Positions 6,033 through 13,591 are shown, counted from the first letter of the stretch. The stretch: 15,395 nt of DNA from an uncultured Saprospiraceae bacterium (GCA_937959375.1 CALGLS010000378.1:1-15395), one strand, 5' to 3'. A program made the numbers and translations. The notes: a model not told the origin generated them from the sequence alone.

Positions 6033-9000
6033 ATGAGAAAAATTCATTTACTTCTATTTGCAATCCTATTTATAGCACAAAGTAGCCTTGCACAAATCAC
6101 CTTCCCCAGAAATGGGGTCTATGACGATCGCGACGGGCTCTACGCCTTTACCAACGCGACCATCCACAAATCTTTTAACGAGACAGTCGAAAATGCCATA
6201 CTCCTTATACGAGATGGTAAAATCGAATCGATAGGTACCTCCCTAAGCTTACCTGCCGAAGCTATTGTTATTGACCTAAAGGGAAAACACATTTACCCTT
6301 CCTTGATTGATATTTATAGCGATTATGGTTTGCCAGAAAGAAAACGAGGTGAGAGCAATCGCCAAAGAGGTATCCAACAAATGGTAACCAATAAAGATGG
6401 TGCCTACATTTGGAATCAGGCATTGCGTCCTGAGTTTCGCGCCCACGAAGTTTTCAACCCTAGCAATAAGGATGCAAAAGCAATGAGAAAGATGGGCTTC
6501 GGCTCTGTACTCACACATCAAAAAGATGGTATCTCCAGAGGTACTTCTACTTTTGTGACTTTGGGAGATGAGCCGGCACATCAGGTTATTCTTAAAGACA
6601 ACGCTTCACACCATCTTTCTTTTAGCAAAGGAACTTCAACACAATCTTACCCTGGTTCTCTTATGGGAGGGATCGCACTTTTGAGACAAACCTACATTGA
6701 CGGAGAATGGTACCAAAAATATGGTCACAAAGAAGAATTCAACATTTCGCTTGCTTCTTGGACTGAGGTACAAAGTTTACCCCAAATTTTTGAAGTACGT
6801 GACCGACTTGATATTTTGAGAGTGGCTAAAATTGGAAAAGAGTTTGGCAAAAAATTCATCTACAAAAGTACTGGTGATGAATACAGAAGACTCGACGCAA
6901 TAAAAGCAACAGGCGCTGATCTAATCGTAGAACTTAATTTTCCAGAAGCGATGGATGTAGAAGATCCTTTTGATGCGCTACGTGCTTCGCTCACTGAACT
7001 CAAACATTGGGAACTAGCACCTACCAACGCTGCTCGTATTGAGAAAGCAGGAATCAAATTCGCTCTAACCACCAATAGCCTTAAAAAGAAAAGCGATTTC
7101 ATGAGCAATTTGCGCAAAGCAATCAAAAATGGCTTATCGGAAGAAGCGGCACTGAAAGCATTGACACATACTCCTGCAAAAATAGCTGGCGTTTATGATC
7201 AAGTTGGAAGTCTTGAAAAAGGAAAACTCGCTAACTTTATCATTACCTCTGGAAAGATATTTGACGAGAAAACAAAGATTCACCAAAACTGGATCAGAGG
7301 GAAAGCACACCTATTTAAAGACTTGGACAAAGACAAACTTGCCGGAGCTTATGATCTAAAACTAGGAAGTACATCTTACCAACTAAATGTCAAAGAATCT
7401 GATGGAAAAGCGAGCATGGTTATTTTTGTAAATGATTCTACAGAATACAAAGTGAAACACACTTACAGCGATGGTATCATTTCCTTGTCCTTCCCTCCGT
7501 CAAAAGAAGATAAAAAAGTTATTAGCCTTTCTGGAACTTCAGATGGTAAAAACTGGTCTGGTCGAGGTACGAATCCTGATGGAAGCTGGCTTGACTGGTC
7601 GGCAAAGCACATGGGACCTGTTCCTGAAAAGAAAAAGAAAGAAGACAAGAAAAAAGACATCCTTGATAAAAGTGCAGATGGGAAAAAACTTGCAATGGAC
7701 AAGTCCTCTAAGGATAAAAAGGAAGACAAGAAAGAAGATAAAGATGAGCTAGGTCAAGTAGTTTACCCTTTCATGGCATACGGCTGGTCAGAAAAACCAC
7801 AACCAGAAACCTACCTCTTCAAGAATGCAACCGTATGGACCAACGAAAAAGATGGTATCCTTGAAGGAGCAGACGTATTAGTTCAAAACGGAAAAATAAA
7901 ATCCGTTGGTAAGAATCTTTCTGCTGGCGGAGCAACAGAAATTGACGCTACAGGAAAACACATTACCTCTGGAATCATCGATGAGCATTCTCACATTGCG
8001 ATCTCTCGTGGTGTCAACGAATGTACACAGTCTAGCACAGCTGAAGTTAGAATCGGCGATGTTGTCAATTCAGAAGACATCAACATCTATCGCCAACTTT
8101 CTGGTGGGGTTACCATCTCACAATTGTTACACGGTTCTTGTAACCCAATCGGTGGTCAATCTGCTTTGATCAAATTACGTTGGGGTTATGCGCCGGAACA
8201 AATGAAATTTGAGAACACCGATGGTTTCATCAAATTCGCTCTTGGTGAAAACGTTAAAAAATCACGTAGTAGCAGAAACAACCGTTTCCCGGATTCGCGA
8301 ATGGGTGTAGAGCAAGTTTACGTTGATGCCTTTACTCGTGCTCGTGAATATGAAGCTAAGAAAAAGTTAGGTGGACCTTCTTTCCGAAAAGATTTGGATA
8401 TGGAAGCTTTGGTCGAAATCTTGAATTCTCAACGCTTCATTACTTGTCACTCTTACGTTCAATCTGAAATCAATATGTTGATGCACGTTGCCGATGCGTT
8501 TGGTTTTAAGGTGAATACCTTTACGCATATTCTCGAAGGCTATAAGGTTGCTGACAAGATGAAACAACATGGAGCAGGTGGTTCAACCTTTTCAGACTGG
8601 TGGGCTTACAAATACGAGGTAATCGACGCAATTCCATACAACGCAGCTATCATGACTGAGCAAGGTGTGATCACCGCTCTTAACTCCGATGATGCAGAAA
8701 TGGCACGTCGCTTAAATCAAGAAGCGGCAAAAGCGGTACTCTACGGCGATGTGAATGAAGAGGAAGCTTGGAAAATGGTAACGCTTAATCCTGCTAAACT
8801 TTTACACATCGACGATCGTGTTGGTTCTCTAAAAGCGGGTAAAGATGCTGATCTTGTTTTATGGTCCGACCATCCACTTTCTGTTTATGCGAAAGCAGAA
8901 ATAACTTTAGTTGACGGTATTAAATTCTTTGACAGAAAAACAGACATACAGCTTCGACAGGAAGTTGCACTAGAGCGCGCACGTTTGGTTCAGAAAATGA

Positions 9001-9098
9001 TTGCACATAAGAAAGGTGGTGGAAAAACTGGTCCAATGCGTGGTGGACGAAAGCATCATTACCACTGTGATTCTGATGAAGATGAGATGGTGGACTGA
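6033..9098 (+). CDS. Secreted tandem amidohydrolase; only the second domain keeps the metal site
   Basis: The 1021-residue product has a signal peptide (residues 1-20, ending SSLA before Q21). Domain 1 (about 30-427) has the amidohydrolase (imidazolonepropionase-like) fold signatures at both ends, but the DxHxH strand reads D93-I-Y95-S-D97, so both metal-binding His are missing. A beta-rich stretch follows (430-530), then a very Lys/Asp/Glu-rich linker (532-573). Domain 2 (about 577-1000) keeps D650, H652 and H654 (DEHSH), H806 (TCHSY), H832 (FTHILEG) and D886 (NSDDAEMARR), consistent with a working metallohydrolase. It ends with a His/Asp/Glu-rich tail (HHYHCDSDEDE, about 1008-1018). Likely periplasmic or exported; the substrate (a cyclic amide or peptide-like bond) is unknown. 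The next gene, 126 bp on, is a shorter relative, so the two may form a complex. Strong promoter just upstream. Confidence 0.88.
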   Translation: MRKIHLLLFAILFIAQSSLAQITFPRNGVYDDRDGLYAFTNATIHKSFNETVENAILLIRDGKIESIGTSLSLPAEAIVIDLKGKHIYPSLIDIYSDYGLPERKRGESNRQRGIQQMVTNKDGAYIWNQALRPEFRAHEVFNPSNKDAKAMRKMGFGSVLTHQKDGISRGTSTFVTLGDEPAHQVILKDNASHHLSFSKGTSTQSYPGSLMGGIALLRQTYIDGEWYQKYGHKEEFNISLASWTEVQSLPQIFEVRDRLDILRVAKIGKEFGKKFIYKSTGDEYRRLDAIKATGADLIVELNFPEAMDVEDPFDALRASLTELKHWELAPTNAARIEKAGIKFALTTNSLKKKSDFMSNLRKAIKNGLSEEAALKALTHTPAKIAGVYDQVGSLEKGKLANFIITSGKIFDEKTKIHQNWIRGKAHLFKDLDKDKLAGAYDLKLGSTSYQLNVKESDGKASMVIFVNDSTEYKVKHTYSDGIISLSFPPSKEDKKVISLSGTSDGKNWSGRGTNPDGSWLDWSAKHMGPVPEKKKKEDKKKDILDKSADGKKLAMDKSSKDKKEDKKEDKDELGQVVYPFMAYGWSEKPQPETYLFKNATVWTNEKDGILEGADVLVQNGKIKSVGKNLSAGGATEIDATGKHITSGIIDEHSHIAISRGVNECTQSSTAEVRIGDVVNSEDINIYRQLSGGVTISQLLHGSCNPIGGQSALIKLRWGYAPEQMKFENTDGFIKFALGENVKKSRSSRNNRFPDSRMGVEQVYVDAFTRAREYEAKKKLGGPSFRKDLDMEALVEILNSQRFITCHSYVQSEINMLMHVADAFGFKVNTFTHILEGYKVADKMKQHGAGGSTFSDWWAYKYEVIDAIPYNAAIMTEQGVITALNSDDAEMARRLNQEAAKAVLYGDVNEEEAWKMVTLNPAKLLHIDDRVGSLKAGKDADLVLWSDHPLSVYAKAEITLVDGIKFFDRKTDIQLRQEVALERARLVQKMIAHKKGGGKTGPMRGGRKHHYHCDSDEDEMVD

Positions 9099-9099
9099 T

Positions 9100-9141
9100 G
9101 AATTAGAATTAGAATTAGAATTGGAATGTGAATTGGAATGG
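9100..9141. repeat. Hexamer tandem array (7 units)
   Basis: Directly after the stop codon at 9096-9098 come seven 6-mers: GAATTA three times, then GAATTG, GAATGT, GAATTG, GAATGG. Just downstream are a direct repeat TGACGTGAA (9147-9155 and 9170-9178) and a palindrome GAATGACATTC (9159-9169). The array lies in the spacer between the two amidohydrolase genes, so its copy number could affect spacing or the transcript, but not either protein. Confidence 0.8.
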
Positions 9142-9224
9142 CGCGTTGACGTGAATGGGAATGACATTCTGACGTGAACACTAGGCAATTCGATTTCAGA
9201 TTTAAAAAGTTTAAAAAAGAAAAC

Positions 9225-10499
9225 ATGAAAAAAATACAATCAATAATAATCGTCTGTTTGCTCTTCCAAATCAGTCTTTTTGCGCAGCAGACACCAGCTT
9301 TCGCACAAAGCGATGCCGTACTTATCATGGGAGCTACGGCTCATCTTGGAAATGGGAAAGTCATTCAAAATTCGGCTATTGGATTTGAGAATGGAAAATT
9401 AATTTTGGTGGCGGATGCGAATACTGTTCGAATAGATCCGACTAAGTATCCAACGCAAATCAATGCACAAGGGAAGCATGTCTATCCTGGGTTTATTGCC
9501 CCTAACACGACTTTGGGATTGATAGAAATAGAAGCTGTGAGAGCAACAAATGATATGCGTGAAGTTGGTTCTTTCAATCCGAACCTTCGATCTATTATTG
9601 CTTACAATACTGACTCTAACATTACACCTACCGTTCGTAGTAACGGAGTTTTGATGGCACAAGTTGTGCCGCAGGGGGGTCGCGTTCCAGGACAGTCTAC
9701 TGTTGTACAACTCGATGCTTGGAACTGGGAAGATGCAGCTTATGCAACGGATGAGGGCATTCATTTAAATTGGCCTTGGTCTTTTTACTGGTGGAACAAT
9801 CGAGCTAATGAGGACTATGGTGATCAGGTTGATGAAATCAAAACGAACTTTAAAGAAGCGCAGGCTTACGCCAAAAATAAAAAGGTAAAAAAGACAAACT
9901 TGAAAATGGATGCAATGAAGGGTTTGTTTAACAAAAGTAAAACCTTGTATGTACACGCTAACAACGTAAAGTCAATAACTGAAGCCGTATTGTTTTTTAA
10001 AGATTTTGGTATTAAGCTCGTGATCGTTGGAGGTACTGATGCTTGGATGATTACGGATTTATTAAAAGAAAACAAGGTTGCTGTAATTCTTGGTGATACG
10101 CATAGTTTACCTTCTCGTTCTGATTCTGATATAGATGAATCCTTCAAAACTGCAAAACGATTATCTGAAGCGGGTGTATTATATGCTTTTGGAATGAAGG
10201 GTGCTTGGCAGCAACGCAACCTTGCCTTTCAAGCAGGACAGGCGATTGGGTATGGATTGGATTACGAAGAAGCAATAACTGCACTTACATTAAACACCGC
10301 AAAAATTTTGGGTATCGATAAAACAGTTGGTTCACTCGAAGAAGGTAAAGATGCTACTTTATTTATTTCTGAAGGTGATGCACTTGATATGCGAACTTGC
10401 AAGCTGACGCAGGCTTTTATTGGTGGTCGAGAAATTGATTTGGATAATAAGCAGAAGGCTTTGTATCGCAAGTTTAAGCAAAAATATGAGGGCAAGTAA
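9225..10499 (+). CDS. Secreted amidohydrolase-like protein lacking the HxH metal motif
   Basis: From the ATG at 9225 the product is 424 residues with a clear signal peptide (about 1-20, ending SLFA before Q21). A longer frame from 9174 would put 17 polar and basic residues before the signal peptide, so the later start is chosen. The N-terminal beta-sandwich strand and KHVYPGF (84-90) match the amidohydrolase family, as does the C-terminal block with LNTAKILGIDKTVGSLEEGKDA (about 356-377). However, the DxHxH motif is replaced by IAPNTTLGL (91-99), and the catalytic Asp region reads YAFGMKGAW (320-328). One His (H244, YVHANN) remains. It is probably not a conventional metallohydrolase. It resembles domain 1 of the preceding protein in having lost the ligands, and may be its partner or a binding protein. 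Same strand, 126 bp downstream, likely one operon. Confidence 0.8.
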   Translation: MKKIQSIIIVCLLFQISLFAQQTPAFAQSDAVLIMGATAHLGNGKVIQNSAIGFENGKLILVADANTVRIDPTKYPTQINAQGKHVYPGFIAPNTTLGLIEIEAVRATNDMREVGSFNPNLRSIIAYNTDSNITPTVRSNGVLMAQVVPQGGRVPGQSTVVQLDAWNWEDAAYATDEGIHLNWPWSFYWWNNRANEDYGDQVDEIKTNFKEAQAYAKNKKVKKTNLKMDAMKGLFNKSKTLYVHANNVKSITEAVLFFKDFGIKLVIVGGTDAWMITDLLKENKVAVILGDTHSLPSRSDSDIDESFKTAKRLSEAGVLYAFGMKGAWQQRNLAFQAGQAIGYGLDYEEAITALTLNTAKILGIDKTVGSLEEGKDATLFISEGDALDMRTCKLTQAFIGGREIDLDNKQKALYRKFKQKYEGK

Positions 10500-10726
10500 A
10501 ATGAAGCAAGTAACGGTGCCGCACCTAAAGGCGTTTTCTCTCCATTTAATCTGTCCAACTAAGTAATTACAAAAAAGAACTTAGTGAATAGAAAAGTAGC
10601 GAGTACGAAAAGCGTCTTTAAGTGCGACACCCACGTTTGATAAGCCACAATTTAAGCATACACGGTAAGCCCACCGAACAGGCTTTCTGATCCTTATTTA
10701 AGACGTCTGTCTATCTATGGCGTGCA

Positions 10727-11785
10727 TTATCGTAAGAAAAAACCATGCGCAAAAGGATCATCTGGGTCAATCAAAAACTCATGTTGCCCGGTGATATAAG
10801 CAGTACCGTGTACTTCTGGAATTACGGCATCAAAATTTCCATACTTCACCTCCTCCACTACTCCACCTTCAAACACCGATCCGGTGATACTTTCAATTTT
10901 CATTTTTTCGCCATTAGCGATCTCATTCCGTTTGTGATGAATAGCCATGCGACCAGAGACGCCTGAACCTGTTGGACAACGATCCACTTCTCCATCAGCG
11001 AAAACGCAAACATTCCGACTATCTAAACCATCTGAAACGGGGTCACCAATAAAAATGGTTCCGTAAAGAAAACTCAAATCGGTTTCGAAAGGATGTTGCA
11101 CCAAATTACTTTGTTCAATCACCGCTCGTTTGATAGCCATTCCTTTTTGAATGAAGGTGTTATAATTTTCAGGAATCAGGGGGAGGTTTAAACGATTAGC
11201 ATTTACGTAAGCATAAAAAGCACCACCATAGGCAAGATCATAGGTCACCGTTCCAAGCCCTTCTACCTCTACTGTTTCATCCAATGCAACGACAAAGGAA
11301 GGAACTCCATGAAAAAAGACACTACTTACTTTTCCATTCACAATATTGGCATATGAGGTAATCCGTCCACAGGGAGCATCGATCACAACCCTTGTTACGG
11401 GGCTTGTTACTTTGACCCAAGTCATTTCTACGGCTAATTTTGTGATGGCAATGACGGCATGACCGCACATACTACTGTAGCCTTCATTATGTAAAAAGAG
11501 GATTCCAAAATCAGCCTCATCATCATTTGGAGGCAAGATCAAGCATCCGTACATATCGGCGTGGCCACGGGGTTCGTGCATTAAAGCTTTTCGAAGATGA
11601 TCTTGGTGAACTTTTATATCATTCCTCCGTTCCAATACTGTATTCCCGTTCAATTTTGGGAAACCGTCAACAATCACACGTAAAGGCTCGCCACCAGTGT
11701 GCATATCAATGGTTTTTATTTTAAGCCAATGAGCTGGTGGAGTAAAGGATTTGAGGCTATTTATTTTAGCGTAAGTGTCTCTCAT
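10727..11785 (-). CDS. Trans-3-hydroxy-L-proline dehydratase (proline racemase superfamily)
   Basis: This 352-residue enzyme would dehydrate trans-3-hydroxy-L-proline to pyrroline-2-carboxylate, a step in use of hydroxyprolines such as those from collagen. Seen: DMHTGGEPLR (27-36); HEPRGHADMYG (70-80); NEGYSSMCGHAVIA (100-113) with catalytic Cys107; AYGGAFYAYV (185-194); and DRCPTGSGVSGR (268-279). In proline racemases and 4-hydroxyproline epimerases the last motif is DRSPCGTG with a second catalytic Cys. Here that position is Thr272, the signature of the dehydratase subgroup including human L3HYPDH, to which the whole sequence resembles closely from memory. An unusual Cys270 replaces the Ser of DRSP. 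It is cytoplasmic, on -, and converges with the amidohydrolase operon across a 227-bp spacer with no strong terminator. No other hydroxyproline genes are in the window. Confidence 0.9.
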   Translation of the reverse strand: MRDTYAKINSLKSFTPPAHWLKIKTIDMHTGGEPLRVIVDGFPKLNGNTVLERRNDIKVHQDHLRKALMHEPRGHADMYGCLILPPNDDEADFGILFLHNEGYSSMCGHAVIAITKLAVEMTWVKVTSPVTRVVIDAPCGRITSYANIVNGKVSSVFFHGVPSFVVALDETVEVEGLGTVTYDLAYGGAFYAYVNANRLNLPLIPENYNTFIQKGMAIKRAVIEQSNLVQHPFETDLSFLYGTIFIGDPVSDGLDSRNVCVFADGEVDRCPTGSGVSGRMAIHHKRNEIANGEKMKIESITGSVFEGGVVEEVKYGNFDAVIPEVHGTAYITGQHEFLIDPDDPFAHGFFLR

Positions 11786-11841
11786 CGTTTTCTTGTTAAT
11801 TTTCTAATTTTTGCTTTTCTTTGCAGAACTATTTTCGGATC

Positions 11842-11876
11842 CCGTTTAAAGCAATAATTTAAAACCTTTAAATCGG
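11842..11876 (+). promoter_or_regulatory. 5' UTR hairpin upstream of the small membrane protein gene
   Basis: CCGTTTAAAG (11842-11851) pairs with CTTTAAATCGG (11866-11876) with one bulged base and a 14-nt loop. It lies 25 nt before the ATG at 11902. An imperfect promoter (TTTG at 11810-11813, TATTTTCG at 11830-11837 with one mismatch to TAnnTTTG, 16-nt spacing) would start transcription just at the left arm. The hairpin also lies between divergent genes, so it could be an operator instead. Confidence 0.4.
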
Positions 11877-11901
11877 TTCTTACACAAAAAAACATAACAA
11901 A

Positions 11902-12033
11902 ATGTCAGATCATATTGAAAACGAAGGTAAAAAAGGATATTGCATGATGTTCTTCTTCATTGCATTGCTATTATTTGTTGTTACCTGGGCTTCTGTATAC
12001 TGGAGTAACTTTTCTTTTACTTTTGGCAAATAG
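11902..12033 (+). CDS. Small single-span membrane protein, 43 residues
   Basis: The ATG at 11902 opens a 43-codon frame ending with TAG at 12031-12033. The product starts MSDHIENEGKKGYC (a polar, charged cytoplasmic-type end), continues with a hydrophobic helix of about 20 residues (MMFFFIALLLFVVTWASVYW, 15-34) and ends NFSFTFGK. No family is recognised. Support for it being real: a proper membrane segment with charged flank, a 5' UTR with hairpin, and a strong terminator 22 bp after the stop codon that leaves it as an independent transcription unit. It is transcribed divergently from the hydroxyproline dehydratase gene. The function is unknown; small proteins like this can be subunits of membrane complexes such as respiratory oxidases, but nothing here shows that. 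Confidence 0.65.
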   Translation: MSDHIENEGKKGYCMMFFFIALLLFVVTWASVYWSNFSFTFGK

Positions 12034-12055
12034 GCCTTAATAGCTTCTAGATCCT

Positions 12056-12096
12056 AAAAAGCCTCAATAGTTCTTTCGAACTATTGAGGCTTTTTT
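12056..12096. terminator. Strong bidirectional Rho-independent terminator
   Basis: GCCTCAATAGTTC (12061-12073) and GAACTATTGAGGC (12078-12090) form a perfect 13-bp stem with a TTTC loop. A run of A (12056-12060) precedes it and a run of T (12091-12096) follows. The A/T tracts make it work in both directions: it ends the small membrane protein gene on + and the OmpA-like lipoprotein gene on -. Confidence 0.92.
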
Positions 12097-12167
12097 ATGT
12101 GTACATGAAGGTTACGACTATCAGATTTTTTAGCATTTAGTCCCCCTTCGTTATACTCCTTGTCTTA

Positions 12168-12986
12168 CTAAACGCCAGATTCTTTTATGGTATTCAACAA
12201 ACCAGAAACGTTAGGAATCACTACAAATTCAGTTCTTCGGTTCAATGCTTGCATTTCAGAAGTATAGCCTTCCTCTACTACATCAGCAGCTGCCGGCATA
12301 CTTGCCCCTCTCCCTACTGCAGTCAATTGGTTGGAGTTTACTCCTAGCTTTACCAGTTTATTTAACACCTTACTAGCTCTTGCCATACTAAGTTCCATAT
12401 TGTTGGCGTAAGCGGCACCAGCTTTAACAGGTACATTATCAGAATGCCCTTCTACCAGTACAGATAGTGCTGGATTGGATTGAAGCAAAGCAGCAAGGCT
12501 TTCAATTGTAGCAATTTGAGTCTTAGGAACTCTAGTTGCACCACTTCTATATGTAATCGGATTTGCCATCGAAATGTATAGGCGTCCATTCTTTTCAGTC
12601 AGCGACATACCGTTTCCTTCATATGGACTGAATACCTTTTTGATTTCGGCAAGGATCGAGTTGGTTTTATCTTCACCAGCCTTTGCTACCATTTCTGCTT
12701 CAGTAGCTGCTTCCTTAGCTTCTTGAATATTCTTTTCTAAAGTTGACAACTGAGCAGCCCATTCTTTTTTGCTGTTCTCATAATCAGAGGTAAGCTCATC
12801 TTTCTCTTCACCTAGAGCTTTGATATCTTCTTCAAGAGCACTAGTTCTTTTCTTACTGTCCGCAAGCATTTGATCCAATGATTCCTTATTGGACATTAGT
12901 TCGGTGTATTTCTTTTTTGATACACAAGAAGAAAAAATAAACGTGAGGGATAGGCATAGAACTGCCAATTTGAAAGTTGTTCTCAT
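12168..12986 (-). CDS. OmpA-family outer membrane lipoprotein with coiled-coil stalk
   Basis: The 272-residue product links the outer membrane to peptidoglycan. Seen: a lipoprotein signal with lipobox ending FSSC (Cys21, the lipid-modified residue); a long charged coiled-coil region (about 25-120), rich in Glu, Lys and Ala; and a C-terminal OmpA domain (about 140-260), with SGATRVPKTQIATIESLAALL, VLVEGHSDNVP (176-186) and LSMARASKVLNKL (199-211). D183 and R203 align with the Asp and Arg that bind diaminopimelate in E. coli OmpA. The start at 12986 gives an intact signal peptide. Upstream is a 147-nt leader and a well-matched promoter (13140-13172). It ends in front of the terminator at 12056-12096. 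Pal- or MotB-like roles are alternatives, but the coiled coil plus lipobox is common for Bacteroidota stalk lipoproteins. Confidence 0.92.
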   Translation of the reverse strand: MRTTFKLAVLCLSLTFIFSSCVSKKKYTELMSNKESLDQMLADSKKRTSALEEDIKALGEEKDELTSDYENSKKEWAAQLSTLEKNIQEAKEAATEAEMVAKAGEDKTNSILAEIKKVFSPYEGNGMSLTEKNGRLYISMANPITYRSGATRVPKTQIATIESLAALLQSNPALSVLVEGHSDNVPVKAGAAYANNMELSMARASKVLNKLVKLGVNSNQLTAVGRGASMPAAADVVEEGYTSEMQALNRRTEFVVIPNVSGLLNTIKESGV

Positions 12987-13112
12987 AATAGTTTAAAATT
13001 TAAAAAAAGACATTTAAATCCACCATAATTCAACCGTCTAGTTTCCCTGCTGAGAAGCATGGAATTTGGCTGGGGTAAATGGAGGTGATTTTGGTTAAAA
13101 AGCAATTGTTTT

Positions 13113-13136
13113 TGTGATATTTTCCCTGATATCACA
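13113..13136. promoter_or_regulatory. Palindrome at the predicted transcription start of the OmpA-like gene
   Basis: TGTGATAT (13113-13120) and ATATCACA (13129-13136) are perfect inverse copies separated by 8 nt. The predicted start on - is near 13133, so the palindrome covers about +1 to +20. It would be an operator or a hairpin at the very 5' end of the mRNA. Confidence 0.55.
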
Positions 13137-13139
13137 GAT

Positions 13140-13172
13140 CAAATGTATAAAAAGGCTTTTGATATTATCAAA
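13140..13172 (-). promoter_or_regulatory. Promoter of the OmpA-like lipoprotein gene
   Basis: Read on -, TTTG (13172-13169) and TACATTTG (13147-13140) are separated by 21 nt, a full match to the Bacteroidota promoter form TTTG and TAnnTTTG. The -33 element lies in a perfect palindrome TTTGATA-T-TATCAAA (13158-13172), which may be a regulator site. The leader before the ATG would be about 147 nt. Confidence 0.75.
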
Positions 13173-13238
13173 CCGATTGTGTTAATTCTTTAGGAGAAAA
13201 GGGCTTCCCTGTTTAACTTTTTTTATTTTTCTTGAAAG

Positions 13239-13345
13239 CAAGGCAAGTTTCGAGCTATTTCTGGAGAAAAACCAGCGATTTTATCGCTATGATTTCTGGA
13301 GTTTTACCACAAAATCACTGGTTTTTTCCCAGAAAACAAGCCTTG
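13239..13345. repeat. Long imperfect inverted repeat (107 nt)
   Basis: Inner arms 13261-13282 and 13311-13332 are 22 nt each with three mismatches (left begins CTGGAGAAAAACC, right begins AAAATCACTGG), around a 28-nt loop. Outer arms CAAGGCAAGTTT (13239-13250) and AAACAAGCCTTG (13334-13345) have two mismatches. ATTTCTGGAG also occurs as a direct repeat (13257-13266 and in the loop near 13291-13300). It could be a structured RNA, a MITE-like remnant or an IS end relic; no transposase is near. The rest of the 785-bp gap (12987-13771) holds the promoter of the OmpA-like gene and little else recognisable. A 96-codon TTG-start frame crosses it but looks spurious. Confidence 0.7.
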
Positions 13346-13583
13346 AATACTCTGCATGTTATTTGCACCTCTTTTCAGCTCCTTTTTTGGGGTTTTAGAG
13401 GGCTTCATTGGCTAAAAATGTACTTTACGTTTTACACTGTTTATTGGGCTAAATTTATTGATTCATCTATCGGTTTCTTAGATTTTCAAGACAAATGGGT
13501 GAGCGCAGCCATTACTCGATAATTTTCTTCAAATTTCTCAAAACAAAACTCCCCTTACCTTCGACAATCTAAATGATTTTAAT

Positions 13584-13591
13584 AATCTTTG
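13584..13591 (+). promoter_or_regulatory. Weak candidate -7 box for the NA37-family gene
   Basis: AATCTTTG has one mismatch to TAnnTTTG. It is followed by GTAGTCGCAT and would give a leader of about 170 nt before the ATG at 13772. No TTG/TTTG is at the right spacing. This is the best candidate I found in the spacer, with no confirmation. Confidence 0.28.

Noticed and set aside
7471..7752. Lys-rich 93-codon frame on + inside the tandem amidohydrolase gene
   Set aside because: Out-of-frame shadow of the A-rich linker region; the enclosing frame is a full, homologous protein.
9174..9224. Upstream ATG for the second amidohydrolase gene
   Set aside because: It would place 17 polar and basic residues before an otherwise perfect signal peptide starting at 9225.
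10500..10726. Possible terminator or small RNA between the convergent amidohydrolase and dehydratase genes
   Set aside because: Only weak inverse pairs were found: ACTAAGT/ACTTAGT (10558-10564/10579-10585) and AAGCC/GGCTT (10667-10671/10681-10685), without T-runs. Too little to call.
13113..13136. CRP/FNR-type site TGTGA...TCACA
   Set aside because: The half-sites are separated by 14 nt, not the 6 nt required for a CRP site, so only an unassigned palindrome is claimed.
13232..13522. 96-codon frame on + in the 785-bp gap
   Set aside because: It has a TTG start, covers the long inverted repeat, and its aromatic-rich sequence shows no domain.
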